This document shows positions 1 through 5,025 of a stretch of DNA of 6,795 nt, piece after piece. Made by a program: the position numbers and the translations under genes. Each line of letters starts with the position of its first letter. The stretch's first letter is position 1. The stretch covers positions 1 through 6,795 of the forward strand of contig JAAZIZ010000214.1 in assembly GCA_012800565.1 (NCBI GenBank). The letters are read 5' to 3'. The notes beneath the pieces are model-generated. The model was given only the letters and a program-made list of their open reading frames with translations, ran no database searches and was not told where the DNA came from. This DNA is from Lentisphaerota bacterium (GTDB taxonomy: Bacteria > Verrucomicrobiota > Lentisphaeria > Oligosphaerales > Oligosphaeraceae).

Positions 1-240
1 AGTGTCAAACTGTCCGATTATTCCTTTACTAAAGATGACCTGCAGCGTCTCTCCCCCCGCGCCGTACTGATGCACCCGCTGCCCCGGCGTACCGAAATCG
101 ACACCGGCTGCGACAACGATCCGCGCGCAGTGTACTGGCGCCAGATGCGCAACGGAATGTGGATTCGCAGTGCCCTGATCGCCACCATCTTCCAGCGGGA
201 CCAGGAAATCACGCACTACTATATGATGAATAATAAATAA
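1..240 (+). CDS. pyrB: Aspartate carbamoyltransferase catalytic chain, C-terminal part (5' end outside window)
   Basis: This is the last 79 codons of a gene that begins before the window, read in frame 1 and ending in TAA. The family enzyme joins carbamoyl phosphate and L-aspartate to give N-carbamoyl-aspartate, an early cytosolic step of pyrimidine synthesis. The sequence shows the ATCase signature HPLPR (residues 25-29 of the fragment; ornithine transcarbamylases have HCLP there). It is followed by EI, then DPRAVYWRQ and NGMWIRSALIATIF, which match the family's DxxpRAxYfrQ...G...R.ALL C-terminal block. After that block come about 15 extra residues (QRDQEITHYYMMNNK), a short polar tail. The N-terminal carbamoyl-phosphate site is not visible, so length and completeness cannot be judged. 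A 148-bp gap separates it from the next gene, so an operon is not shown. Confidence 0.93.
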   Translation, partial: SVKLSDYSFTKDDLQRLSPRAVLMHPLPRRTEIDTGCDNDPRAVYWRQMRNGMWIRSALIATIFQRDQEITHYYMMNNK

Positions 241-388
241 CCGGCCAATACGCAGCGGTAAAACAATCTGCTGCCCGTATCATAGGCACAAGCCCTTGCA
301 CTGCAAGAACTTAACCACACTTAACCCCTTTGTCCGCAGCAGCAGTGCGGTAAAACAGCAATCAACCAGCAACCATAAAGGAGAGCCA
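241..388 (+). promoter_or_regulatory. Leader/intergenic region with a palindrome and small repeats, possibly controlling the SIS gene
   Basis: This gap contains no gene. Three small structures are visible. An 11-bp direct repeat GCGGTAAAACA occurs at 255-265 and 347-357. A perfect odd palindrome, CTTGCA-C-TGCAAG, spans 295-307. CTTAACC occurs twice, at 310-316 and 320-326, exactly 10 bp apart, so both copies would face the same side of the helix. A weak stem (GCAGC 252-256 with GCTGC 270-274) follows the pyrB stop but has no T-tract, so I do not call it a terminator. TATCAT at 278-283 could be a -10 box but has no good -35. The palindrome and the paired CTTAACC could be operator sites; this is inference only. 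Confidence 0.35.
377..385 (+). promoter_or_regulatory. Ribosome binding site that decides the SIS gene start
   Basis: AAAGGAGAG contains a strong Shine-Dalgarno core (AGGAG, 379-383) five bases before the ATG at 389. An in-frame ATG further upstream (296) has no comparable site and would add 31 residues outside the conserved domain, so 389 is chosen as the start. Confidence 0.85.
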
Positions 389-1132
389 ATGAGAGACTTT
401 CTGCGCGAGTACCTGGATGAACTGGAGAAACGCATGGAGCGCATCCTGGAAGAGCAGCGTCCGTTGCTCGAACGGGCGGCCCGGATGATGGTGGACCAGA
501 TCAAGGCAGACAAATTGATCTACGTCTTAGGCAGCGGCGGGCATTCGAACATGATGGCTGAGGAGATGTTCCATCGCGCTGGTGGGCTGGCCTGCATCAG
601 CCCGGTGTTTGCCGATTCCATCCGCATCCCGCACATCCCTTTCGGTGAACGCTGTGCCGCCTTGGCGCCGTATATCCTGGATGCCTACAATATCGGCCGC
701 GATGATCTGCTGATTCTGGTCAACGGCTACGGCATCAATCCGGTAACCATTGAGACTGCTCTGGAATGTCAGAAGCGCGGTGTGAAAGTCATTGCCGTGA
801 CCTCCACCGATTATGCCGAAAAGCTGCCGCCGGATTTTCCCGGCCGCCATCCCAGTGGCCGGAATCTGCATGAGATGTTCGAAGTGACGCTGCTGACATA
901 TATGGAATATGGCGATGCCATCCTCAACATGCCCGGGATCGCTTCGAAAATCGGTGCCTACTCCACTTTTGGCAATGCTTTCATCTGCAATGCGATGGTT
1001 ATAAAGGCCTGTGAGATCATGCTGGCCGAGGGCATGGAGCCGCCAATCATCAACAGCATCAATGTTGAAGGCGGTCTGGAGAAGAACCAGAAGCTCTACG
1101 CCAAATACCGCCCGCGGATCAAATGGCTGTGA
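389..1132 (+). CDS. SIS-domain sugar-phosphate-binding protein, UPF0309-like
   Basis: The product has 247 residues and no signal peptide, so it is probably cytosolic. A charged helical N-terminus (about 1-40) leads into a sugar isomerase (SIS) fold. The first loop is LGSGGHSNMMAEEMFHRAGGL (47-67), which closely resembles the GxGHS..AEElFyRAGGL block of the UPF0309 group. The second loop, NGYGINPVTIETA (112-124), sits where SIS proteins usually have SxSGxN; here Asn112 and Tyr114 replace the serines. VIAVTS (134-139) is the following strand. The C-terminus, EGGLEKNQKLYAKYRPRI, resembles the UPF0309 ending. SIS domains bind phosphosugars for isomerisation or sensing, but the substrate cannot be told here. 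A 37-bp gap leads to a probable carbohydrate enzyme, which supports a sugar-related role. The UPF0309 assignment is by motif recall; the exact reaction is unknown. Confidence 0.85.
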   Translation: MRDFLREYLDELEKRMERILEEQRPLLERAARMMVDQIKADKLIYVLGSGGHSNMMAEEMFHRAGGLACISPVFADSIRIPHIPFGERCAALAPYILDAYNIGRDDLLILVNGYGINPVTIETALECQKRGVKVIAVTSTDYAEKLPPDFPGRHPSGRNLHEMFEVTLLTYMEYGDAILNMPGIASKIGAYSTFGNAFICNAMVIKACEIMLAEGMEPPIINSINVEGGLEKNQKLYAKYRPRIKWL

Positions 1133-1169
1133 GAGCCAGAACCACACCCCTGCTCACTTGAGGAAAAAC

Positions 1170-2345
1170 ATGAAAATCAAATACGAGCAACTGTCTCTCC
1201 AGGAGGCAATGCAGACTTATTGCGACTGGCTGCTCAGCCAGATGCCGAAATTCCAGTCGCCGCCGTATGAGTGGTATTTCCTTTTCTATCCCATCCGGAC
1301 GCTGCTGCTGGGAGCCAGGCTGCTGCAGCGCGATGAATACGCCCAGGCGGTCTGGCCGCATCTGGACAACTACATCGGCGAACAGCTGCCCAACGGCGCA
1401 CTGTCCTCTAATTTCCGGGGCAAACCGGCAGCTGAGCTGAGCCAAAAGGAGATTGAGCATCTGCTGCGCACCGGCAAATTCAATCTGGCTGACAACGGTT
1501 CGAATGTGCATGCTCTGATCCAGGCGGCGCAGTACTGTCAGGATACGGAGCGGCGGGAGCGCTACCTGGCGGCAGCCAAGAAATGGCTCGACTGCTGGGT
1601 TCCAATCTGGGGTTTGGCCGACGGTTCATACGGCAACGGCATCTGGGGCGGGCACAAGCTCAACGGCACCTACTCAATGGCCATGAATGTCTGTTCCGCT
1701 TTCGCTGCCTACACCCTGGCGACCGGCGACCGGCACTATATCGAGAACGCCGAGGGCTTCGCGCAGTTCCAATGCGCGAACTGGCACCAGGCCGGCATAC
1801 CCATTCGCTTCAACGTCTATCCGATGCCGGAACACAAGGCCCTGATCGGTGATTACGGACGCATCTTCTATATGCTGGAAGCGCTGTGCTGGACCCATTA
1901 CGTCAGCGAAAACCAGGAAATCCGCCAGACCATCGCAGACCGGCTGCGGCAATGGCTGCAGGCCGATATCTTAAAGCGCTTCCCCGTGGAAAAACCCTGG
2001 TTCGACTTGAACAAGCTGTATTTGCGGCAAGTGGTGAAAGACCCGCTGGAAGGCTGGGACGATTCGGCCCATGACGGCCTGCGTTTCTACTGGCAGGTCG
2101 CCAAATGCTGCGCCATCCCCCACCTCCTCGGCTATTACTGCAATCATATCGAAGACCGGGAGGATATCCGCCTGCGGGTACAAAAAGCCGGACAATACCT
2201 CGCCAACCCCTTGCAAGCCAGGATGTGCGCAGTGATGGCCGACGATGTCGAACCGGAATTCTGTATGCAGGCCACCGGCTTTGCCGGACTGAGCCTGGCA
2301 GAAGCCCTGGTCAGCGACAGCCCGTTCCAGGCCTATCACCGCTGA
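1170..2345 (+). CDS. Probable (alpha/alpha)6-barrel carbohydrate-active enzyme, function unknown
   Basis: The product has 391 residues and no clear signal peptide. The ATG at 1170 is chosen because GAGGA (1160-1164) lies five bases before it. The open frame runs upstream to 1011, but that part overlaps the SIS gene and looks like a shadow. The protein is almost wholly alpha-helical, with repeating helix pairs rich in aromatic residues. Short conserved-looking loops occur at intervals: DNGSNVHALIQAAQ, then WGLADGSYGNGIWGGHKLNGTYSMA, then GDYGRIFYMLEAL, and late on GWDDSAHDGLRFYW. This pattern fits six-hairpin glycosidase-like barrels (GH88/GH105 unsaturated glucuronyl hydrolases, or N-acylglucosamine 2-epimerases). 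I cannot match it firmly to either family or name catalytic residues. It follows the SIS gene by 37 bp and is probably co-transcribed with it. It is most likely a sugar hydrolase or epimerase. Confidence 0.8.
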   Translation: MKIKYEQLSLQEAMQTYCDWLLSQMPKFQSPPYEWYFLFYPIRTLLLGARLLQRDEYAQAVWPHLDNYIGEQLPNGALSSNFRGKPAAELSQKEIEHLLRTGKFNLADNGSNVHALIQAAQYCQDTERRERYLAAAKKWLDCWVPIWGLADGSYGNGIWGGHKLNGTYSMAMNVCSAFAAYTLATGDRHYIENAEGFAQFQCANWHQAGIPIRFNVYPMPEHKALIGDYGRIFYMLEALCWTHYVSENQEIRQTIADRLRQWLQADILKRFPVEKPWFDLNKLYLRQVVKDPLEGWDDSAHDGLRFYWQVAKCCAIPHLLGYYCNHIEDREDIRLRVQKAGQYLANPLQARMCAVMADDVEPEFCMQATGFAGLSLAEALVSDSPFQAYHR

Positions 2346-2400
2346 ACAGCCAGATATAAACCTGGTCGCTGCCAGAACGGCGGGCTGGGAACGGGGAATT

Positions 2401-2594
2401 GCAGGGAACGTATGGCATGGGACAATGGGAAAGGCGCGCGCATACCCGCGGGATAGTGCCGCGCCTCCGGCGCGGGGGATGGCAGGGGACGTATGGGATA
2501 ATGGGATAATGGGACAATGGGAGCGGTAGGCTAAAATCGCCCATCCCATTGCCCCATTGTCTTATCCATTTGTCCTATTTGTCCCATACGTCCC
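2401..2594. repeat. G-rich 8-9 bp repeat array facing an inverted copy
   Basis: The left arm at 2486-2522 reads as GGGACGTAT, GGGATAAT, GGGATAAT, GGGACAAT, GGGA. The right arm at 2545-2594 has the same units on the other strand (CCCATTG, CCCATTGT, CCATTTGT, CCTATTTGT, CCCATACGT, CCC). GGGACGTATGGG (2486-2497) is perfectly inverted as CCCATACGTCCC (2583-2594). GACAATGGG (2513-2521) is inverted as CCCATTGTC (2553-2561). The arms could fold into a long imperfect hairpin around an AT-containing loop near 2523-2544. A shorter direct copy of the left arm lies at 2401-2430: it shares GCAGGG, ACGTATGG and GGGACAATGGGA but lacks the middle units. Low-complexity inverted arrays like this suggest a dispersed non-coding element or a long mRNA/DNA hairpin. 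Its role is unknown. Confidence 0.75.
2459..2475. repeat. GC-rich perfect hairpin
   Basis: CCGCGCC and GGCGCGG form a perfect 7-bp stem around the three-base loop TCC. The palindrome CCCGCGGG lies just upstream at 2445-2452. The hairpin sits about 115 bases after the stop at 2345 and no T-run follows it, so it is not a standard intrinsic terminator. It lies between the two copies of the G-rich block and may be part of the same element. Confidence 0.6.
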
Positions 2595-2658
2595 ATGCAC
2601 TGCCACTTTAAACCTGCTCTGCAGAAAGTCTATTACATCTTCGCGGCTGTTCTTCCCT

Positions 2659-2699
2659 GCAAGGCTTCGAGATGACTTTCCAGCAAGGCTTTGAGATGA
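2659..2699 (+). repeat. Tandem 17-bp direct repeat upstream of the YmdB-family gene
   Basis: GCAAGGCTTCGAGATGA (2659-2675) recurs as GCAAGGCTTTGAGATGA (2683-2699), with one mismatch and a 24-bp offset. The second copy fills exactly the 17-bp spacer of the promoter proposed at 2677-2705. A repeat placed like this could be a pair of regulator sites or a local duplication. Confidence 0.65.
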
Positions 2700-2705
2700 T
2701 ATATT
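2677..2705 (+). promoter_or_regulatory. Candidate sigma70-type promoter for the ymdB-like/nrdR cluster
   Basis: A -35-like TTTCCA (2677-2682, 4 of 6 to TTGACA) and a -10-like TATATT (2700-2705, 5 of 6 to TATAAT) are 17 bp apart. They lie just upstream of the start at 2731, which would give a leader of roughly 20 bases. The surrounding sequence is locally AT-rich in an otherwise GC-rich region. This is a pattern match by eye. Confidence 0.45.
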
Positions 2706-2730
2706 ATGCGAATTACATCAGGAATACATA

Positions 2731-3513
2731 ATGAAAATACTGTTCATTGGAGATATTGTAGGCAAGGGTGGACGCGAGGCGGCAATGGCCTTGACGCCGG
2801 TTCTGCGCCGCGAATACGCCTGTGAGTTCTGCATCGCCAATGCGGAAAATATCGCCGGTGGCAATGGTTTGACCAAGAACTGCCTGCAGGAATTGTTCAG
2901 CCGCGGCATCGATGTCTGCACTGCCGGCGATCACGTCTGGGACCAGAAAGAATTCGTCACTGAAATCGAACAGCTCACCAATGTTCTGCGTCCGGCCAAT
3001 CTGCCCGCCTGCCAGCCCGGCCGCGGTTATGGCGTCTTTACCACCGAAAATGGCCACCGTATCGCGGTGTTGTCGCTGCTGGGGCGAACCTTTATGACTG
3101 TGGGTGCGAACTGCCCGTTTGAGGCCGCCGAGAATATCATCCCGCAGATACAAAAAGAGACCAGCAATATCATTGTCGATTTCCATGCCGAAGCCACCAG
3201 TGAAAAAATCGCTCTCGGGCGCTTCCTGGCCGGAAAGGTCAGCGCAGTCCTGGGCACCCATACCCACGTCCCTACCGCAGACCAGCAAATTTTCCCCGGC
3301 GGCACCGCGTTTCAATGCGACGTCGGGATGGTCGGGGCCCGCGAATCCATTCTGGGGCGGGCGATACAGCCAGTCCTGCATCGTTTCCGGACCGGTATGC
3401 CGGCCCGGTTCACAGTGGTGGAAAAGGGCATCCGCCTGCATGCCGTGGTAGTCACCCTGAACGATGAGGGACGGGCCGTCGGCATCGAACGGGTCATGCG
3501 TGACCTGCCATGA
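2731..3513 (+). CDS. YmdB-family metallophosphoesterase (TIGR00282)
   Basis: The product has 260 residues, about the family's usual length (Bacillus YmdB is ~264). YmdB of Bacillus subtilis is a cytosolic 2',3'-cyclic-nucleotide phosphodiesterase that affects RNA levels and biofilm/motility choice. Family motifs appear in order: MKILFIGDIVGKGGR (Asp8), NAEN (Glu39), AGDHVWDQKE (66-73 region), LRPAN (86-90), LLGRTF, DFHAEATSEK (150-159, His152), GTHTHVPTAD (175-184, His177 and His179), and DVGMVG (197-202). These supply the expected di-metal ligands. The one oddity is Asp67-His68 where Bacillus has Asn-His (GNHTWD). CAGGA (2719-2723) precedes the ATG by seven bases. Nineteen bases separate the stop from nrdR, so the two are probably one transcript. 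The family call is firm; the cellular role in this organism is inferred. Confidence 0.93.
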   Translation: MKILFIGDIVGKGGREAAMALTPVLRREYACEFCIANAENIAGGNGLTKNCLQELFSRGIDVCTAGDHVWDQKEFVTEIEQLTNVLRPANLPACQPGRGYGVFTTENGHRIAVLSLLGRTFMTVGANCPFEAAENIIPQIQKETSNIIVDFHAEATSEKIALGRFLAGKVSAVLGTHTHVPTADQQIFPGGTAFQCDVGMVGARESILGRAIQPVLHRFRTGMPARFTVVEKGIRLHAVVVTLNDEGRAVGIERVMRDLP

Positions 3514-3532
3514 GCGTCCTGAGGTAAGTATT

Positions 3533-4015
3533 ATGCGTTGTCCAAAATGCAAAATTGATGATGATAAAGTGATTGAGACTCGCGTCTCCAAGGAAGGCGA
3601 GACTATTCGGAGGCGGCGACAGTGTCAGAACTGCGGTTTCCGTTTCACTACCTACGAGACTGTGATTCCCGCTGATATCACTGTGGTCAAACGCGATGGG
3701 CGCCGGGAAGAATTCAAGCCTGAGAAGCTGCGCTCCGGCATCAATATGGCCTGCTGGAAGCGGTCGGTCAGCCAGGAAGCGGTCGACAAAATCGTCGGCG
3801 ATATCACCAATTCCCTGGCGCTGCTGTCGCAAAGCGAAGTCCCTACGGCCCAGATTGGCGAGCTGGTGATGGCGGCTTTGAAGCAGCTTGATGAAGTGGC
3901 CTACGTCCGCTTCGCTTCCGTGTACCGGCATTTCCAGGATGCGGATGCGTTCATCAGCGCTGTGCACAGCCTGGCCGAGACGCCAGAGGAAGCCGACAAT
4001 AAAGACCATGATTAA
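3533..4015 (+). CDS. nrdR: Transcriptional repressor NrdR
   Basis: The product has 160 residues, the family's normal size. NrdR is a nucleotide-sensing repressor that binds NrdR boxes upstream of ribonucleotide reductase genes. It uses an N-terminal zinc ribbon for DNA and an ATP-cone for ATP/dATP. The zinc ribbon is intact: CPKC (Cys3, Cys6) and CQNC (Cys31, Cys34), with the basic IRRRRQC stretch (25-31) and FRFTTYE. The ATP-cone runs from about 49 to 136, with VVKRDGRREEF (51-61), EKLRSGI and the closing VAYVRFASVYRHFQD block. The tail is acidic. The start at 3533 follows GAGGT (3521-3525) at a good distance and gives the usual MRCPKC beginning. No ribonucleotide reductase gene is in the window, so the targets are elsewhere. 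Its stop overlaps the start of the next gene. Confidence 0.97.
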   Translation: MRCPKCKIDDDKVIETRVSKEGETIRRRRQCQNCGFRFTTYETVIPADITVVKRDGRREEFKPEKLRSGINMACWKRSVSQEAVDKIVGDITNSLALLSQSEVPTAQIGELVMAALKQLDEVAYVRFASVYRHFQDADAFISAVHSLAETPEEADNKDHD

Positions 4016-4985
4016 GATTTATTCCACCAATCTGCTGGTCCAGGACCGCGATGGCAGCATGCGGTCCTTTGATTTGGATGAGCTGAGGGAAAAACTGGCC
4101 CAGGCTTTCCGCAGCAACGGCATCAGCGACCAATGGCTGCCGGAGCATTTCGCCCTGATGCTGGAAGAGAAAATCCGCTCCGGCAATGCTGCCGGTGAGA
4201 GCCTCGACAGCGATGCCTTGCAGACCCTGCTTGCGAATGTCCTGGTCGCCACCGGCTATGGCGAAGTCGCGGTTGCCTTCGGGCAGCTGACTGACTCGGA
4301 GCAATCCCTGGTGCCCGGTGAGATGCAGCCCTGGGAGCACGCCAAGCTCACCGCGATGCTGGCCCGCACCCTGCCCCTGGCTGAGAACCAGCTGCAGGAC
4401 CTCAGCCGGGAAAGCCTCACGGCCTTGAAAAAACTCGGATTTGTCTGCGCCAGCGAGGCCTTTATGCGGGAACTGGCAGTGCATATCCTGCATTTCCGGC
4501 GCAGCCCCGGCAATGCCCCGGCAGGCAAAAAGCCGCGTCGTCCGGCCGGCACCGAATTCATCTCCGCAGATGCCTGGACGCATCTGGCCAGTGAGACGAG
4601 TCAGTTGCTGATCAAGCGCAATGTGCTCCGGCTTCTGCCGCTCTCAGATATCTTCCCGACTGCACGCCTGGAAATGCATCTGCAGGCCTTGCGGCCTGTG
4701 AGCCAGGATTGGCAGCCGGAAGAATGCCTGCTGCCGCAGCTGCCGGAAATCTGCCGGGAAATACTGTTGCTGCTGCAGCGCATGCGTGAGCATATCCGGC
4801 AGACCTGGCCACGCATCGAAAATCCCGGTGCCCATGTGATCTTCCCCGCCTATCGGGACTTCTTCCAGCAACAGCTGCCCGGCTGGACAAAACGCCGTCA
4901 GACGACTCTGCGCCAGAAAGTAACCCTGCTGCTGGAGGAACAGCTGCAGCAGCAGGACTTCGAGCTGCTGCTCAGCTTCCGCTGA
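4008..4985 (+). CDS. Uncharacterised protein with a diverged ATP-cone-like N-terminus
   Basis: The product has 325 residues. The ATG at 4008 lies inside the last codons of nrdR (8-base overlap), and no good Shine-Dalgarno sits at the usual distance (GAGGA at 3986-3990 is 17 bases away). This suggests translation coupled to nrdR. Residues 11-26 (VQDRDG...F...L) line up with NrdR's VVKRDGRREEF...KL at the same spacing (Phe +5, Leu +10 from the Gly). Residues 65-93 resemble the closing helices of the NrdR ATP-cone. The lysine of VVKRDG is Asp13 here. Residues 96-163 are helical. About 164-183 is a Pro/Gly/basic linker (GNAPAGKKPRRPAG). Residues 185-325 are helical, Leu- and Gln-rich, and end in LLLEEQLQQQDFELLLSFR. 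There are no zinc-binding cysteines and no membrane segments. The ATP-cone relation is my own alignment by eye, and I recognise no family for the C-terminal half. Confidence 0.88.
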   Translation: MIKIYSTNLLVQDRDGSMRSFDLDELREKLAQAFRSNGISDQWLPEHFALMLEEKIRSGNAAGESLDSDALQTLLANVLVATGYGEVAVAFGQLTDSEQSLVPGEMQPWEHAKLTAMLARTLPLAENQLQDLSRESLTALKKLGFVCASEAFMRELAVHILHFRRSPGNAPAGKKPRRPAGTEFISADAWTHLASETSQLLIKRNVLRLLPLSDIFPTARLEMHLQALRPVSQDWQPEECLLPQLPEICREILLLLQRMREHIRQTWPRIENPGAHVIFPAYRDFFQQQLPGWTKRRQTTLRQKVTLLLEEQLQQQDFELLLSFR

Positions 4986-5015
4986 AGTCAGCCAGGCCGA
5001 CCCACCCCGGCTAAT

Positions 5016-5019
5016 GGAG
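5016..5019 (+). promoter_or_regulatory. Ribosome binding site that decides the dehydratase start
   Basis: GGAG stands six bases before the ATG at 5026. An alternative in-frame ATG at 5014 overlaps this site and has no site of its own, so MKITALK at 5026 is preferred; it also fits the usual N-terminus of the family. Confidence 0.8.
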
Positions 5020-5025
5020 CACGCC

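Larger units (their letters stand above)
2346..2730. other. 385-bp gene-free region with repeats and a promoter
   Basis: No convincing coding frame is present; the open frames crossing it on the minus strand are repeat-rich or shadows of the flanking genes. From left to right it holds a first G-rich repeat block (2401-2430), a GC-rich hairpin (2459-2475), a second G-rich block with its inverted C-rich partner (2486-2594), a 17-bp direct repeat (2659-2675 and 2683-2699) and a candidate promoter (2677-2705) for the gene at 2731. It separates the sugar-related pair from the YmdB-NrdR cluster. Confidence 0.85.

Noticed and set aside
1011..1169. Upstream extension of the barrel-enzyme gene to an ATG at 1011
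   Set aside because: It overlaps the SIS gene by over 100 bases, encodes an unrelated Ser/Arg-rich stretch, and the ATG at 1170 has a clear ribosome binding site.
2459..2475. Rho-independent terminator
   Set aside because: The stem is good but no T-run follows it and it is over 100 bases from the gene end.
1971..2549. A 192-residue minus-strand frame crossing the end of the barrel gene and the repeats
   Set aside because: Its first part is made of the repeat units (SHCPIIPLSHTSPAIP) and the rest is opposite a real gene, so it is not credible as a protein.
2562..2570. TTATCCATT, resembling a DnaA box (TTATCCACA)
   Set aside because: It is a single 7-of-9 match inside the C-rich repeat arm, with no other boxes or AT-rich unwinding region, so an origin is not supported.
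2401..2600. CRISPR array
   Set aside because: Units are only 8-9 bp with no unique spacers of 25-40 bp, and the orientation inverts halfway.
2346..2730. Insertion sequence or transposase remnant
   Set aside because: No transposase-like frame or target-site duplication is visible; the inverted array could at most be a small non-autonomous element.
2713..3591. A 292-residue open frame on the minus strand over the YmdB-like gene
   Set aside because: It lies opposite a well-recognised gene with full family motifs, and its own translation shows no domain. It is a shadow.
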